This document shows, one piece after another, positions 34,912 through 47,416 of a stretch of 64,000 bases of DNA (within the stretch, counting starts at the first letter, position 1; every line of letters begins with the position of its first letter). The notes under the pieces are model-generated. The model saw nothing but the letters and a program-made list of their open reading frames with translations, made no database searches and was not told the origin of the DNA. The stretch covers positions 5,766,001-5,830,000 of the forward strand of contig CM059625.1 in the NCBI GenBank assembly GCA_030435675.1, in the 5' to 3' direction. A program made the position numbers and the translations under genes. The stretch comes from Steinernema hermaphroditum (taxonomy: Eukaryota > Nematoda > Chromadorea > Rhabditida > Steinernematidae).

Positions 34912-37373
34912 TCAGTCTTTCTTTTCTTCCTTCTTGGGGTCATTTGGCTCACTCTTGGAGGCGGTCTTTTCAGCCAACTTCGAGTCGTTACCATCGATAG
35001 ACAGCTCCTCCAGACAACTGTTGACAACTCCCAGCGCGGTGTCACGTGCCGAAGCGTGAATAAATTTCTCAAAGTCGGCCTGAATGTCGTCATCTAAGCC
35101 TTCCGAAACTGGAAAATTTAACCTTATCATTTAAATGAACGCACCGCTACAAACCTTCAGGGGTGTTCCGATCGATTTCGGAATCAAGGAAACGTTGCTC
35201 GGCTTCGGTGAGCACTGCGGCCTCCTCAAACATTGATCGTTCAAAATCTCGATACTTTAAAAGAACATATGTACACAACATCAAGATAACATCCAACACT
35301 CACCTTCGCCGAGATCCAACCATCTTCACGGATTTTGATGATTTCCTGCACCTCAGTTCGCGTGCGAGCGCTCACAGTTTGCTGACAGCCAATGGCATAT
35401 CCCAGCACGTTCGTCAGCACGACGTTCAAGCGGAGCTTCACATCGTCATGTTGGTCCAGGAACTCGCCGATCGACTATAATATTTTACTTTGAATAGTAG
35501 CAAGCCAGTTTTGTTAACCTTAAGCACCGAGACAATGGGCGCAAAATGCTCGTCCGTGATGGGCTTGATCTCAATTATGGCCGTAATGAAGAAGATAATG
35601 TGCATTGCAAGCCGCGGGGAAGCGATTTGAATCTTCTGAAACGTGGATACTTGGAGTTTGATCATAGTGAGTTTGTAAAGATCAATGTGAATAAGCTGCC
35701 TGTGAAGTCGCAAGGAAATCTTGGGAAGATTAGAAAAAGAACTTAAGAAAAAAAGAATTCCACTAGAAGTTGAAAAGCGAAAAACCAATTTTCAGTATTA
35801 GTGCTTCTCTTTCAGCGAAACGTACCACAAGCTTCGAGTACACATGCGAAAGGAAGACGATGGTCTCCGCCACATCCGCAACGTTGGTTGGCTGTGCCAG
35901 ACGAATCTGCGACACCTGCATCAGCAAATCTTCTCTGAAGTAGGGCACGTAGAATATAAGATTGCCAACAAGCTCAGCAAGTCGCTTGCTTGTGCCAGGT
36001 TTCAAGAATACGGATTCGTAAATCATCTTGATGATGGTGCAGCAGAGCTCACGAACAGTATGGGGACTGGCGTTGTGTTGATTGCACATGTTGGCCAAGT
36101 TGTGAACACATCCTTTGATAGCCACGTCCCAGTCTACACACTGATTGTCTGGGATGTCTGTGCGACAGAGCTGTTCCAGTCCCACGCAAATCTATAAAAA
36201 AAGAAAAACAAATCAGCCATGCGATGGACAGCACGTCTTACCTCGCGGAAAACGTCACCATAGGGTTGCCGATTCATTTGTTCTGTAAGCGCTTCGGAGA
36301 ATACCAGATCCGTGTCGAATCGGACTGACAGTCCCGCAGCTTCCATCTGTTGCTGCAAAACGGCCGGATCGCTCGAAAAGGAGATCGACATTGAATTCAT
36401 GTCGATGAAGTTGTTCCGCGCGGCAGGTTGAAACATTCCGCCATTGTCAAAGCTACTGCCGCCCAAACCATCAAAGCCAGAATGTTGAGGCTGCATTCGG
36501 TCCTGCGCTGGACGGTAAACGTTGATGTTGTCCAAGGTGGCCTGCGAATACTGCGGACCGTAGATGTTTCGTCGTTGGGTTGTAGCTGGCCGGTTAATGA
36601 AGGGAGGTGCCTAAAAAAACCAGATTGCTTTAATAACATTTAGCTACAACAGCTGAAGTTACATCGAACAATGTCTATACAAACCAAGTTTTAAGGTCGT
36701 AGTTTGCACTGCTCTCATACTGCCACAAACTTAGAAAGCATAAACCTACTTGATTTTGTTGCATAGCGAACATGTCTCGCTCCATCCAATCTGACTGTCC
36801 ACCAAAATACGCATCTCTTCTCCAGCCTTGGTTAGAAACGCCCACTTGTGACGGGGCCCCAATGCCACGGGGCACAAAAGGCGCCGCGTTTGCATTGAAA
36901 CGAAACTGATGGCTCGGCAAGGAAGAACTTGTGCTCTCATGTCCGTTAGGCAGATCACCGCGACCGAATGAACCTGAAATATAAGACATGAGTAAATTTT
37001 GCGGCAGAACGTTCTATACAATCACAACATTCTTCCACATCACAAAACCACAGCAAAAATAGATACCAGTGAAAATCTAACCATTAGCAAACAGATTCTG
37101 AGTTGATGAATATGGAACTTGCGATATTGGCATTATATACGAAGCGTATTCAGGATCATCATCAAATAGATCTAAAGACCGTTTGTGTCATTGGTTCTCG
37201 AGACAAATTAAATAATTAATACCGAAAATTCAATATTGAATTAATTTGAAATGATATATTACCGCTCAAGTTTTTCGGCCTTTTTTAGTCATTTAATTGT
37301 AATACTTACTTGGTTCATTGAAGTTGGTCGGCCGACCGTTGCCATTGGGATTCCTGTTAGAGTTGTACGCCAT
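34912..37373 (-). CDS. PAIP1-like protein: PAM2 motif plus MIF4G-like domain
   Basis: Probable poly(A)-binding-protein-interacting translation factor. Nine exons: 37310-37373, 37082-37171, 36750-36973, 36242-36610, 35826-36191, 35519-35695, 35304-35474, 35155-35254, 34912-35108 (1758 nt, 585 aa, all phases close). The ATG directly follows acceptor gttttag. Residues about 1-240 are low-complexity (Asn, Gln, Gly). Within them FNANAAPFVPRG matches the PAM2 consensus bound by the MLLE domain of PABP. Residues about 250-500 are helical and MIF4G-like (VFREICVGLEQLC, AELVGNLIFYVPYF, AETIVFLSHVYSKL, FFITAIIEIKPI). The tail is acidic then Lys-rich (SEPNDPKKEEKKD). PAM2 plus MIF4G is the architecture of PAIP1; CTIF and MIF4GD have MIF4G without PAM2. 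The MIF4G call rests on pattern, not an alignment. Confidence 0.75.
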
Positions 37374-40291
37374 CTAAAACATTAGCAGAGTTAAAATTAA
37401 CGTAGTGAGAAAAAGAAGGAACGCCGCGAAATACGACGCTTCAATTGTCAGTCACATGCAAATCGGAGTGAAAACATCGTGGGTGGTCGGCTGAACGAAC
37501 GCCGAGGCGAACGGCGTTCGCACAAGAACGGAGCAAAAGAAGGGAACGGTGTGCGGTGTGATGCGTTTTTTACGATCATCCCCGAAAGGCCAATTCTGGT
37601 GCTGCTTGTGGAGATTGCACGTAAGTTGCGTATCAGGTCTTCTCAGTCGATGTGGCCAGTATCAGCGGCGACCACGAGCGCGGCCTCCTCGCTTCTCCGG
37701 CTCGCGCTCAATTCCTTCCATGCTCTCGCGCCACCGCCGAGCGAGCGGGAGACTTCGCACTCGCCGGTCCTGCGATGTTTCTCTTGAAAGCGTCGCGTCC
37801 GATGCCTATATGCTACAACGCGCGTCAGCACCGATAATCACTGAATACAACGCTGTGCTGCGAAGCGCCCGGTGGGAACTGTCTTGAAAAACACAAAACA
37901 TCGAATCGGATATTGCGCGAGACATTTCATGAAAGTTTTCCTTGTAAACATGTTTAGTTGCTCTTTCTTATGAGCATTTTTAATTGCACTTAAAGCGGAA
38001 CGTGAACCAAACTTCGACACATGTGCAATTTATAATTACAATTCAAAAAACACTCTTGTTTGCTTTCTCACAAAACTCAGTTTCTTAATCTGAAATTCAA
38101 AGAGAAGGAATGCCTGAAATCGGCTATGCCACACATAATGGGCGGTGTTACTGCTAGCCTCTATCTTACACAATAACTTTTCGCCGTGCTCTACAAGTGA
38201 GATAATTGCCTTGGTGCAGAGAACGCAGTTGAAAAGCTCCACAATATGCTTGGGATGGAATGTGAACAGAAAGATAATTAGTATACGGAACTAAATTTAG
38301 AGATGACTACGACCTGCCATGCATATACATTACACACTCACATGTGTTGCGAATTTAAAAACTCATGAACGGAGTAAGCGACTAATGTTTGAAGCGTCAA
38401 AACAGTCATTGGAGGAAGTCACTGAGTGAAAAATAACATTTTAGCCAAAGTCATAGATCTGTCTCAGCGAATCATCGGCATTACGTTACTCTTTTCGCTT
38501 ATGACGTCCACCCTTCATGCGTGGTTATTAGCGAAAAAAAGAAGATCAGCAGTGAATGATGCACGTATAAAGGGTGTCTTAATGATATCAAAAAGTAGCG
38601 GTCTTATGAACGTGGGAATGGAAGGTGGAATGGGGTGAGTTCAAGCAAGAGGATTGGATTAGACCGCCATAGTGCGGACGGGTTCAACGCGTTATAATGG
38701 ACATTATGGGCGCTTCATTTGTTATTACGAAAAAAAAGCGTTTTCACTCCAATTCAATGAAGACTATGAACTTCATTAGCAAGAAAGCAAGAGACTTGTA
38801 CTTCATTGCTTTTCATTGGGGTCATTGTTGAAAAATATTCGGTATTTCCCCGAAGGTGAGCACGGGCCCGATACTCAATGAGATCTTATAGAGCACTGCA
38901 ATTGAAGAATAATCGCCACACCGAAGAATGAAGGCCACACTATCATGCGCGTATAGCCTGTGCATTCTCGAGGCATACTTGTTTCGAGCGAGCAGTTTCA
39001 TTTTACATACTTTTCTAACTACCACTGAATTAGCTCAATTTGAATCAGAAGAGACGCGATGGAAGGTGGACGGGAGCGGCTCCCTACCGGTGAGCCAAAC
39101 GCTGTAAGCAAAACACATGAATCCTCAAAAAGCACATAACAGCGGTATATCACTAGTCTCGTGTTTTCCACTGTTGATATTCTCGACAAATTACGTGTAA
39201 AAGCGCGTAACAAGACTCGTGAGATTTGCGCTCTGCCGCGTCAACTTGCTATTGGTCACCTTAAGGATAGCAGTAATAATGAAAACAATGCCTGTTCTTA
39301 ACAAACGAGCTAGAAACTCAACGCGAATTCGCGTTATCTCCGTCTCATTATGCGGAGTCCGCGACGTTAGCGGATACGCCGACTCATTTTAGATGGTCAT
39401 AGAGCTGAGATTGGCGGCCTCATGATGCATTAACCTCGCATTAGTCTCGTTACACGTTGGCACCACAGCGCATTCTGGAGTACGATTAAAGTGCGTTATT
39501 CTTGGCGGGCAATCAATTCTGAGCTCGTCGAGAATGGCGTACAGTCAAAACACATCTAAATAGAAAGCGCAAAAACCAAATACACGGTGGCCCTTGCTGT
39601 ATATGAAATAAAAATTAACTGGATACTGCAAAAACTAGCCAACGTCGCCAGTTGCGACGCGCAACCTTGCCTTGAGGGCCGTTCAGATTCGGCGGAATAT
39701 TCCGCGTGCGCGGGACACAAAAGTGATCCGCGAGTGTTCATAGTTCGTTCCGCGGAACATCGGTGCGATTTTGTCCTGTGGATTTGTTCCGTGGTCTGCC
39801 CTTGCACGGATTTGTGCCCGTTTGCTCAGGTTTGCGCACGGAGTGCTGTGCTGTCACGAACTGTGAGAGCTCTGCGCAGTTTTGGGTGCATTTCTTGTTC
39901 ACTGTTGCGAGCAGTGTGTTTCAAATAACTATGTTTGGGTTACTTATTTCAAGAGATTTCGATGGTTTTTCGTGCGTTGTTCTTTGAGCGAGTTAGCATT
40001 GAGCTATCGACTTAGAGTGAGAGTACTACTCCGATCGGACTACAGTCGACGGTAAGCTAGAAAAATTCATTATTTATGAGCCGCCTGTATTCCTTACGGG
40101 ATAAAACAAGCTGACTGCCCAATTTATCAAGAAGCGCTGCCCACTGAAGCTTTGATTGCGCTACAATCTGTATGCAACTACGCAGGACTCTGCTGTATGA
40201 ATTCTAATGGCAAGAATGGATATCTCTGAAGCATATGTCAAATACTCATTTGGAGTTGAATATTTCTATTATGCGAAGTTTCATACAGATC
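37374..40291. other. Intergenic, no supported gene
   Basis: About 2.9 kb. GC-rich near 37.5-37.9 kb, probably the promoter side of the PAIP1-like gene. The Cys-rich plus-strand frame at 39587-39928 has no acceptable splice partners or motif and is not called. Confidence 0.45.
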
Positions 40292-41097
40292 CTAGCGCAA
40301 ATAGAGTTTCAGTTTGCAGCGCTTCTTGATGAATTGTTCGATCATCTTGTTCTTGTTCCGTATAGATCTGAAAGGGAATGCAAATGAGTCATAAATTGTT
40401 TCTAACCTATCGTCGACTGTATTCCTTCCCAAAGATCAAAGGAGCGTTCTAGATAAATCGAAAAAAGCCATCGTAACTATTGAAACAGGCCAAAATAGTC
40501 CATGAGAAATACAGTACTTGCTCAGAGAAATCCATTTTCACACAAAATGAAGCCCTACACAGTGTAATGAACGATTTGAAACTAATCGCCACTATTCAAA
40601 ACATGCAAAATCACACAACAAGTCAGATCTCGATAAAAGTATGATCGTGCAAGGCGTCGGCTTTCAGAACGAACCATTTAGAACTCGTGTCTACCAACAT
40701 ATCTTATCACGATCTGTGCACATTTTTAAAAAAGACGATGGCGACTTAGAAAAATTCACACAATGCCTCAAGTTTGAACATGCTTTGCTGGCAATGGTCG
40801 TGAGAAAAAAGACGGCGAGAGTGCGCATAAGCGTGATAAGAAACAGGAAAACTACAGTATGCACCGGCGAACAGGGCTTGTCTGCACGGGAAGAAGGACT
40901 ACCATAGTCGAGCCTACCTGATCTTGAGAAATTTCCACATCGAGTTCCGTCCTAGCTCTCGTTGCCTTCATATTGGCGAACATCGCTTCGTCCGAGTCGA
41001 ACTTTTCAACGACGATTGAGCAAGTCGCCGGCAGCTGCAGTGTAGGCACAATGACGGTTTGAGCAGACTTAAGGCAACAGTCAATACTGTTCGACAT
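40292..41097 (-). CDS. Small unrecognised protein (105 aa), downstream cistron
   Basis: Two exons: 40856-41097 and 40292-40367 (318 nt). The first exon starts MSNSIDCCLKSAQTVIVP and contains alternating hydrophobic strands (CSIVVEKFDS, TMVVLLPVQTSPVRRCI). The phase-2 junction leads to SIRNKNKMIEQFIKKR and CKLKLYLR, a basic helix with strongly coding-like codon choice. An alternative donor at 40917 (caag/gtaggc) would give a different, acidic end, but the read-through version gives the better last exon. No family recognised. The ATG lies 125 bp after the stop of the upstream gene on the same strand, so the two probably form an operon. Confidence 0.55.
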
Positions 41098-41222
41098 GAC
41101 AACAGTGACACATATAAGTAATTAAGAGAAACACAAGGAGTTTTATGGTTAGAACGATGTAAAGGCAGTCGAGTGGCACGTGGACGTCTGTTGCTAGCAG
41201 CCTGGGGGTATCAGTAGCCTTA

Positions 41223-42039
41223 TTATTCCTCTGTTGGAACGATTTTCGCATGCGTTAATTGGACCTGCCGCGGGAAACCTTCGGTTTTGTCCCCGCTAAC
41301 GACATATATCTGAGCTATTTCGGATAAGTGGCGCGACACCTCTGGGGAATAAAGAAGCTCATGTCCACTCATAAACACACAACACTGCACGTAAAGCCAG
41401 CAGGTAGGATGAAGTGTTCGCTTGTTTTTTGTGTGTTCTATTGAATTCTCCGACGCCGAAGGGACTATAGCGTTTTGGTGGTGAAGAAGCACATTTTATC
41501 GCAGGACAGGCCCCTTATCATTTGCCTACGCGGCCGACTACATGTGAGGGCCTTCAAAAAAGCTACTTCAGGGATCAATAGGAGCATAAAACTATGCTGA
41601 TCGCTTTGTTTATCATCTTAAGAAGAACCATACCTCGCTGTCTAGACCGCCAAAGGAGTTGCGGCCGGCTCTTTGCGTCGCCGATTCGGGATCACTCCAA
41701 TCAGCGTACGTCATCTTGTTTTGTTTATTTGCCGGCACAAAGGGTTTCGCGTACGGATTTATGCCCATGTAGCTGAGAGAGCATCTGAATATGCCGAACA
41801 TTAGGAAAGAAACTGTTTTCAGCCTCACTCTGCATGTCGGGGTAACGTAGTTAAGACGTGCTTAACTAGCGAGTTGCGCTCAAGATAATCTGTGAGGGCC
41901 GGGTCGGTGAGAAGCTTCTGGAGACACGGCTTCAGCACAGGAACGCCATCTTCTTCGTTTTTTCCTGTCTCTTCAAAGTTTCACAAGAATCGATCGCCGT
42001 ACCGATATAACCCCTACCTGACAGTACGGCCGACTCCAT
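41223..42039 (-). CDS. Small PAM2-like motif protein (156 aa)
   Basis: Not a recognised family. Four exons: 42018-42039 (only 22 nt), 41829-41964, 41634-41784, 41223-41384 (471 nt, all junctions in phase). Residues 1-50 are helical (PCLQKLLTDPALTDYLER, NSLVKHVLTTL). Exon 3 begins with INPYAKPFVPANK, which fits the PAM2 pattern L/I-N-x-x-A-x-x-F-x-P bound by the MLLE domain of poly(A)-binding protein. It is followed by a Ser/Asp-rich linker. The last exon (SPEVSRHLSEIAQIYVV) is predicted helix then strand. The last exon could begin later at a second acceptor (ccccag, 41348), but that breaks phase. It may be a nematode PABP ligand, which is inference from one motif. Confidence 0.58.
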
Positions 42040-45000
42040 GCTTGCAGTTGGTTGGGACAAATTTGGGTCTAGGATGCCTCTAAAGCCCACAGTTGATACA
42101 AAGACGCGAGGTAAACAGCACTTCACGCGAACGGTGATACAAAAAGAGACGAACAAAAATGCAACATCCTCTTATCAGGGCGCAACCCCGCGACGACAAA
42201 TGGAGGAAAAGAGCCAATCGCACATGTGAGTAGGACAACAAAGGGAATGCGAAACGTCCGTCTGGACAGTCTAGATACGCCGCCGATGGCAGCGATCTGC
42301 GCGCGCCCTCAACGGCTCACTTTACCGACAAAACTACACTCAACTGTTTATGAAAATTGGCGGCACGACATGTGAAGATGTGGGCGCGGGCAAGGAAGAG
42401 CCGCACCGTCCCCAGGCAGAGAAGTGACGGAGGAATCAGTGACGCGCGTTGCTCAAAATTACGAGTTGCTAATAAGCATTCTGAAGCCACCTATCCTGAA
42501 TATGAACGAATTTAATTGGCACCTGGGGAGATAAATTTCGCGGATGACGCAATAACTTACGAGTATCACTTCCACCCTTTATATCAAAACATATTAAGGG
42601 TGGACCTATGAGCGCAGACGACAGCAACGGATCGTAATTTTGAGATACCGGACAGTATAAATGGCTTGAAATGTCAGATGCACCTGCAATTGTCTCGCAT
42701 GAAAGTTATCCTCGCGAACAAGGGATGAATAATGACGAAGCCCCTCATGGTGACTCACCAATATATACATTAATTATAACCTACATGCAACTCAATGTTT
42801 ACAAGCAGCCAGAGATGCTAGATCAGAGCAGTTACTATACAACACCTTGTTTATGTGTACACTTGTATACATATTGCGCTGCTTCATTTCCATCGTTATC
42901 GATCTGTTACCATTTTGAAAGGTTCTAAGGGTTGTTCACGTCGAAAAAACACATATGGGAAGAAAGCCGTTTTCAAAGGAATATTTGCTATCCAGATTCT
43001 TAGGATTATGTATAACAAAAGAGAGTTATGAAGAGGCTACGGTATTCCCAGGGAGTAAATTAAGACGAGCACGCATTCGACCCGCATTTTGCCATCAGTT
43101 ACTGTCGAGTGTTCAATAACCTGCATCCGCATCCACAAATGGTGAAAGAATTACTTTCCTTCGCTGAGGTTCCTATGAACATCAGGGAACAAAGCTAACT
43201 TCGCTGAGCATCTTACGACAACGAGAGAGCTCCAGCGATTTGATCGAAAGAAAATGCATTGTCTGGTGATCCTATGAGAACTTTCTACGTTCTACCACAA
43301 AACAGTCAATGAAATTTATGTTTAACATGGATAGGATACAAGCTTATCAGCAGCTTCTCATTTTGAGCCTCGTCTCCTATATAAATGGAGAACCGACGGG
43401 TTCTTTGGTTTGTGTGTGTGTTTTTCCGTGCGCACGTGGCAGACAACCACACAAAATGACGACCCGAAACGGAACCAAACTGACCGTTTATCACTGGGGA
43501 TACTAGGTCTTGCGTTTCTTCCCAGGGTTATTGTGTCCCTTTTCGCCTACTTTGTGAACAACATTCTTGACATCCTCAGGGATATTTGCCCGTTAGCGCC
43601 AAGAAAGCGCGGAATCACGTGGAACCGCGTTTATTGCTATAAAAAATGTGTCGTATAGGAACAGTCAAAGTTGTACGATTTTAGAACACAGATCAATTAT
43701 AGAGCCGCAGCGGTTGTCATAGTATGATACTGAATGCCACTGGAGGGTACCATTTTGAAAAAAAAGTTCCCACGTTGCCACATGAAATAGACCATGCAGA
43801 CACTCTGATCAGTACGATGAAAGTCTGATATTCCAGGCCGGCCTATCTGGATACAGATGACAAATTTTTTGGCAGACTTTCCTTTGGATTTCATGAAATT
43901 TTTCGATTTTCTGTTTTAAAGCGCTCTTCCGAACAAAAGATGTTAAACCACTACCACCAAAATGCGCAAATCCGAACGAGTTGCAGTATTTTGGTGTTGA
44001 AGGTTGTCCAAACGTATGATGGAACTACTGCACACCTTCCTCACATAGTGTTTGAGACAAATATGAGAAAGAAATGAGAAAGAGGAATTTCACAACCACG
44101 TTCATTCACTGCTTCCGTCCAGCCCTGATCAAATATACCGTAACTAAAAGTACGCAAGGCTTTCTGAAATGATACCCGCGCTCCGACGAAAAATCGCCAC
44201 AAAAGTGCACTATAAAAAAGCGGGACAAGCGCAACACATGAATGTTCTGCATCCGGAAACAATTTGTCGTCGGCTTCAGTCCTTTTGGGTCGTTCAGTAC
44301 AGCAGACTTCGTCCACAAACATTAACCATACACCGCGCCGCCAGCGCCCTCCGTAAACAACGTTTTCTGTTGTATTTTTGTAGTGCTTTCTGTACGGAAT
44401 GCAAAAAAATGGTACAGCCCACGCAGGAACGTTCGTTCTTACAGAGTGCAACAGGAAGACATTCACGCGATGAAGAAGTCGGCAAAGTTCACAAAGTCGG
44501 CAAAGCTTTTATATTGGGTTGTTACATTGAAAATGGCGCCTGTGATAAACATTCCATAAGTGCACAGTACTTTGTGCCAGACGCCAATAAATTGATGCAC
44601 TGTTAAGGACAGTTAATTCTCATTTGCATTCCTCCTGCATTTGGCGGGCTATTTTGTTGTGGCGGTTCTCGATGCGGCACCTCGACATTCCGAGATGTTG
44701 CACGAGCTACCCATCAGGTGTGGACTGCTTCCAATCACGTCGTTCATTGGGCGTTACGCTTAACAGATAAGACTCTTACATGTCAAACACACCTATCGCG
44801 GTGCTCATTATATATCACAACAGAAGGAAATCTGAAAATGATTCACCGTGGATCCGATGGATCCAAAAAGATGGATCCGTCCGACCACCATATTCATCTT
44901 CTAACTCCAACGTTTACAATTGTCTAAGTAGTGCAGCAGGGAATGAGTACATACAGCATGTGGATGTTACTCACAGCTACCACGCCCGCAGAACGACTCC

Positions 45001-46164
45001 ACAAGGTTATTTAAACTTTAAGGAAATAAAAGCGAAATGTTTCCAAGTTCATCCCTGCAACAGCCCACTATTTTAAGTCAAGACGCACTTCTTCACAGGA
45101 CATGTTGGCCTTTCTTCGCTCTATCTGATCTACAGCTGTGCCTTTCCACTCAAAACGATATGAGTCGAAAGCGGGGAAAATAAGAAAATTGGATAAAAAA
45201 TGGGACCAGTGATAGAGATAGAAAAATTGATCACGGTTATCACTTCGAACATCAATAAAGCTTGTAAAACGCGAATTGTGAATCTTTATATGACAGAAAG
45301 TGCACACCTAAGTGTAAACCAAGTTCACCAAAAGAGCGATGAGTTCAGACATTTACCAGATAACGAACGGAAGTCTATGTCGTATCGAAGCTCGCCAAAA
45401 GCCTTTAGGCAAAGTTCAAATTCTAGCCTTTTACATTTCGAAACAAAGAAAACAAAGCCAATGCTGTAAATCAGAGGAAGTGCTTCGCTACATTTAGTTA
45501 GACAGGCGGAAAACATCACGAAAAAAGGAGAAACTTCGATGTTCATATGCAGTTGGATTAAATGAGCAGTGCATTGCGCTTTGTCTGCCAAAAGTTCTTT
45601 AACGGAAGGCCTCCCTTACTCATGTAAAATCCGGGCAGTAGATCCATGCTTAGAATCGATTTCTTGATTGTGCACAGCTCTACATTCTCCCTTCGTAAAC
45701 TCATCTTCATTGTAGGTCAATTGTCAAGGGTGTCTGGAAAGCCGGGCAATATTGTTATGAGTGTGATGAAGGTTTTTGTACCCGAACTACCAATCTCTTT
45801 GGTCTTTTGCTGATCATCGCAGGATGCGAAACGGAGACAATAGGTAGACTTTACCAAGTTTGACCACGTCTATTGGAAAGCCACACTACAGCCGTTTGAA
45901 TGTAACTTTCGAACGGTATTTACATGTCTGTGTGAGCCGACAGACTATTGTCGTAACGCTCAGTCATCTATACCTAGCTGAGTGCCAATCTTCGGCTCGA
46001 TCTGAGGTGGATCTTCGAAAGGTTTACAATACTGATTGTCCTTAAACTTACAGTATTATTGCAAGAATACAAAACATTATTTAGATCCGCAGGTGTTGAT
46101 ATTTTGATAGATATACTCCGAACCCATGTTCCACTTTTGTTAAAATAACTTATTTATTCAAAGA
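42040..46164. other. Intergenic, no supported gene
   Basis: About 4.1 kb. The frame at 42671-42928 (MSDAPAIVSHESYPREQG) lies behind a TATAAA and looks mildly coding at its start but runs into simple sequence. Overlapping open frames on both strands at 44.0-44.6 kb cannot both be real and show no motif I can name. Confidence 0.45.
46153..46158 (-). terminator. AATAAA polyadenylation signal of the SXP/RAL-2 gene
   Basis: AATAAA on the minus strand lies 6 nt after the stop codon at 46165, giving an extremely short 3' UTR. Confidence 0.6.
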
Positions 46165-46749
46165 CTAATTTACACGACCGATTCGGTAAGATCGTAAAGG
46201 TTTCGGAGCTGGTGTAGATTGGAAATTCCGACTGATCTCGTCACGAACGTGTTTCTTCACTGACTCAATAACATGCTTGATCCGCTCTCGCTTCTCCACC
46301 TGGTCGTAGTTTTCATTCTGCTGGATCATCATTATCCGCGTGAGCACACGTTGAGACTCGGTTGACAGGTTCACGAGAACATCCTAATTATCCTTTGAAC
46401 ATCTTCTATGTGTTTCACAGCCTACCTTCACATTTCTGTTTCCGAAATTTTCGAGATTCGTCAGCCACATGTTGTACTGTTTGCGACTATCGGTATCCAG
46501 CGAGTCCAACCACATATTAACTTTAGCCTTTACATCGGATGGCTAAAACTTGAGGGATGTGAAGCGTACATAGAACCAGCGTACCTTTATAACGGCGTTT
46601 GGATCTCTGACGATCCCAAGAAGTTGCTTTTGGAAGCGGAGCACCGTATTTTCCGTTGTAGCAGGTGGATTGTAGACTTTTAACGTTCCAGCAAGGGTTA
46701 AATGGAGTAGAAGAGAGAGTGAGACAACGCGTACTAGGCTCGAAACCAT
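46165..46749 (-). CDS. Secreted SXP/RAL-2 family (DUF148) protein, 166 aa
   Basis: Exons 46585-46749, 46426-46542, 46165-46383 (501 nt, phase 0 throughout). A signal peptide covers about residues 1-20 (SLVRVVSLSLLLHLTLAG). The mature protein is all-helical: FQKQLLGIVRDPNAVI, then VNMWLDSLDTDSRKQYNMW and LENFGN, then LSTESQRVLTRIMMIQQNEN and REISRNF-like ends; the spaced W/L/Y heptads are characteristic of the nematode-specific SXP/RAL-2 (DUF148) family. Family members are secreted, often abundant, and in parasites immunogenic; they bind small ligands or metal in reported cases, but no function is assigned here. The C-terminus is Arg/Pro-rich (APKPLRSYRIGRVN). Confidence 0.85.
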
Positions 46750-47416
46750 AATGGAGCTGGCAAGACGATTTCAGGGATGAACTTAAATGAACGAAACCTT
46801 TCCCTAAGTGCGTGTTATAGCCATTGTCCGCTCACTGTCCGGTTACCCCATGTATCTTGGACGAATTCGAGGCGGACCTGACCATAAGTCAACAAGATTA
46901 CTAACCGAGAGGGGATGAAAGGGAGCACTTTTCGAGTTGTCCATACGGACCGCGCCGCAAAAACGGGACACTGTGCTGCCTTATTGTTTGTCCCGAGAAG
47001 CGAGCGCAAAAAACACTTTGCAGCGCTGTTGCATTGTCACTGATCGGATTACAATACCGCGTTCTGTTTACCGTCGGTCACTGGAACCGGCTTCCTTCAG
47101 ATCGCCACTGTCCAACCGTGTAATTTAATTCGAAGATAGCATCAACGAAGTCGCACTAATGAATCGAATCAATGGGAGGAACTGCGGTCAGTGAAGAGGA
47201 ACTGAGAAGGAGTAGTCATTAAGGAACAGCGTGATTATCTTGTAATGTCACATTTGTGCGGAATTATCGCTTTGCTCATAATCATGGAAGTCCTCTTGTT
47301 CATGACTGCCACTATGGTTTTACAGTATGCTCGAGAACCACTACACATTGGTTGTTAATCAGACAATAGTGCGCTTCAATTTTAAGCATCAAATTTATAC
47401 TCCTTTTAACAGCACG
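46750..47416. other. Promoter side of the SXP/RAL-2 gene
   Basis: No other gene. A foldback element begins just beyond, at 47417. Confidence 0.5.

Noticed and set aside
39587..39928. 113-codon Cys-rich frame
   Set aside because: Cys spacing matches no known domain and no signal peptide or splice partners were found.
44041..44606. Overlapping 141- and 145-codon frames on opposite strands
   Set aside because: Both cannot be real, neither shows a motif; a vague transposase impression could not be substantiated.
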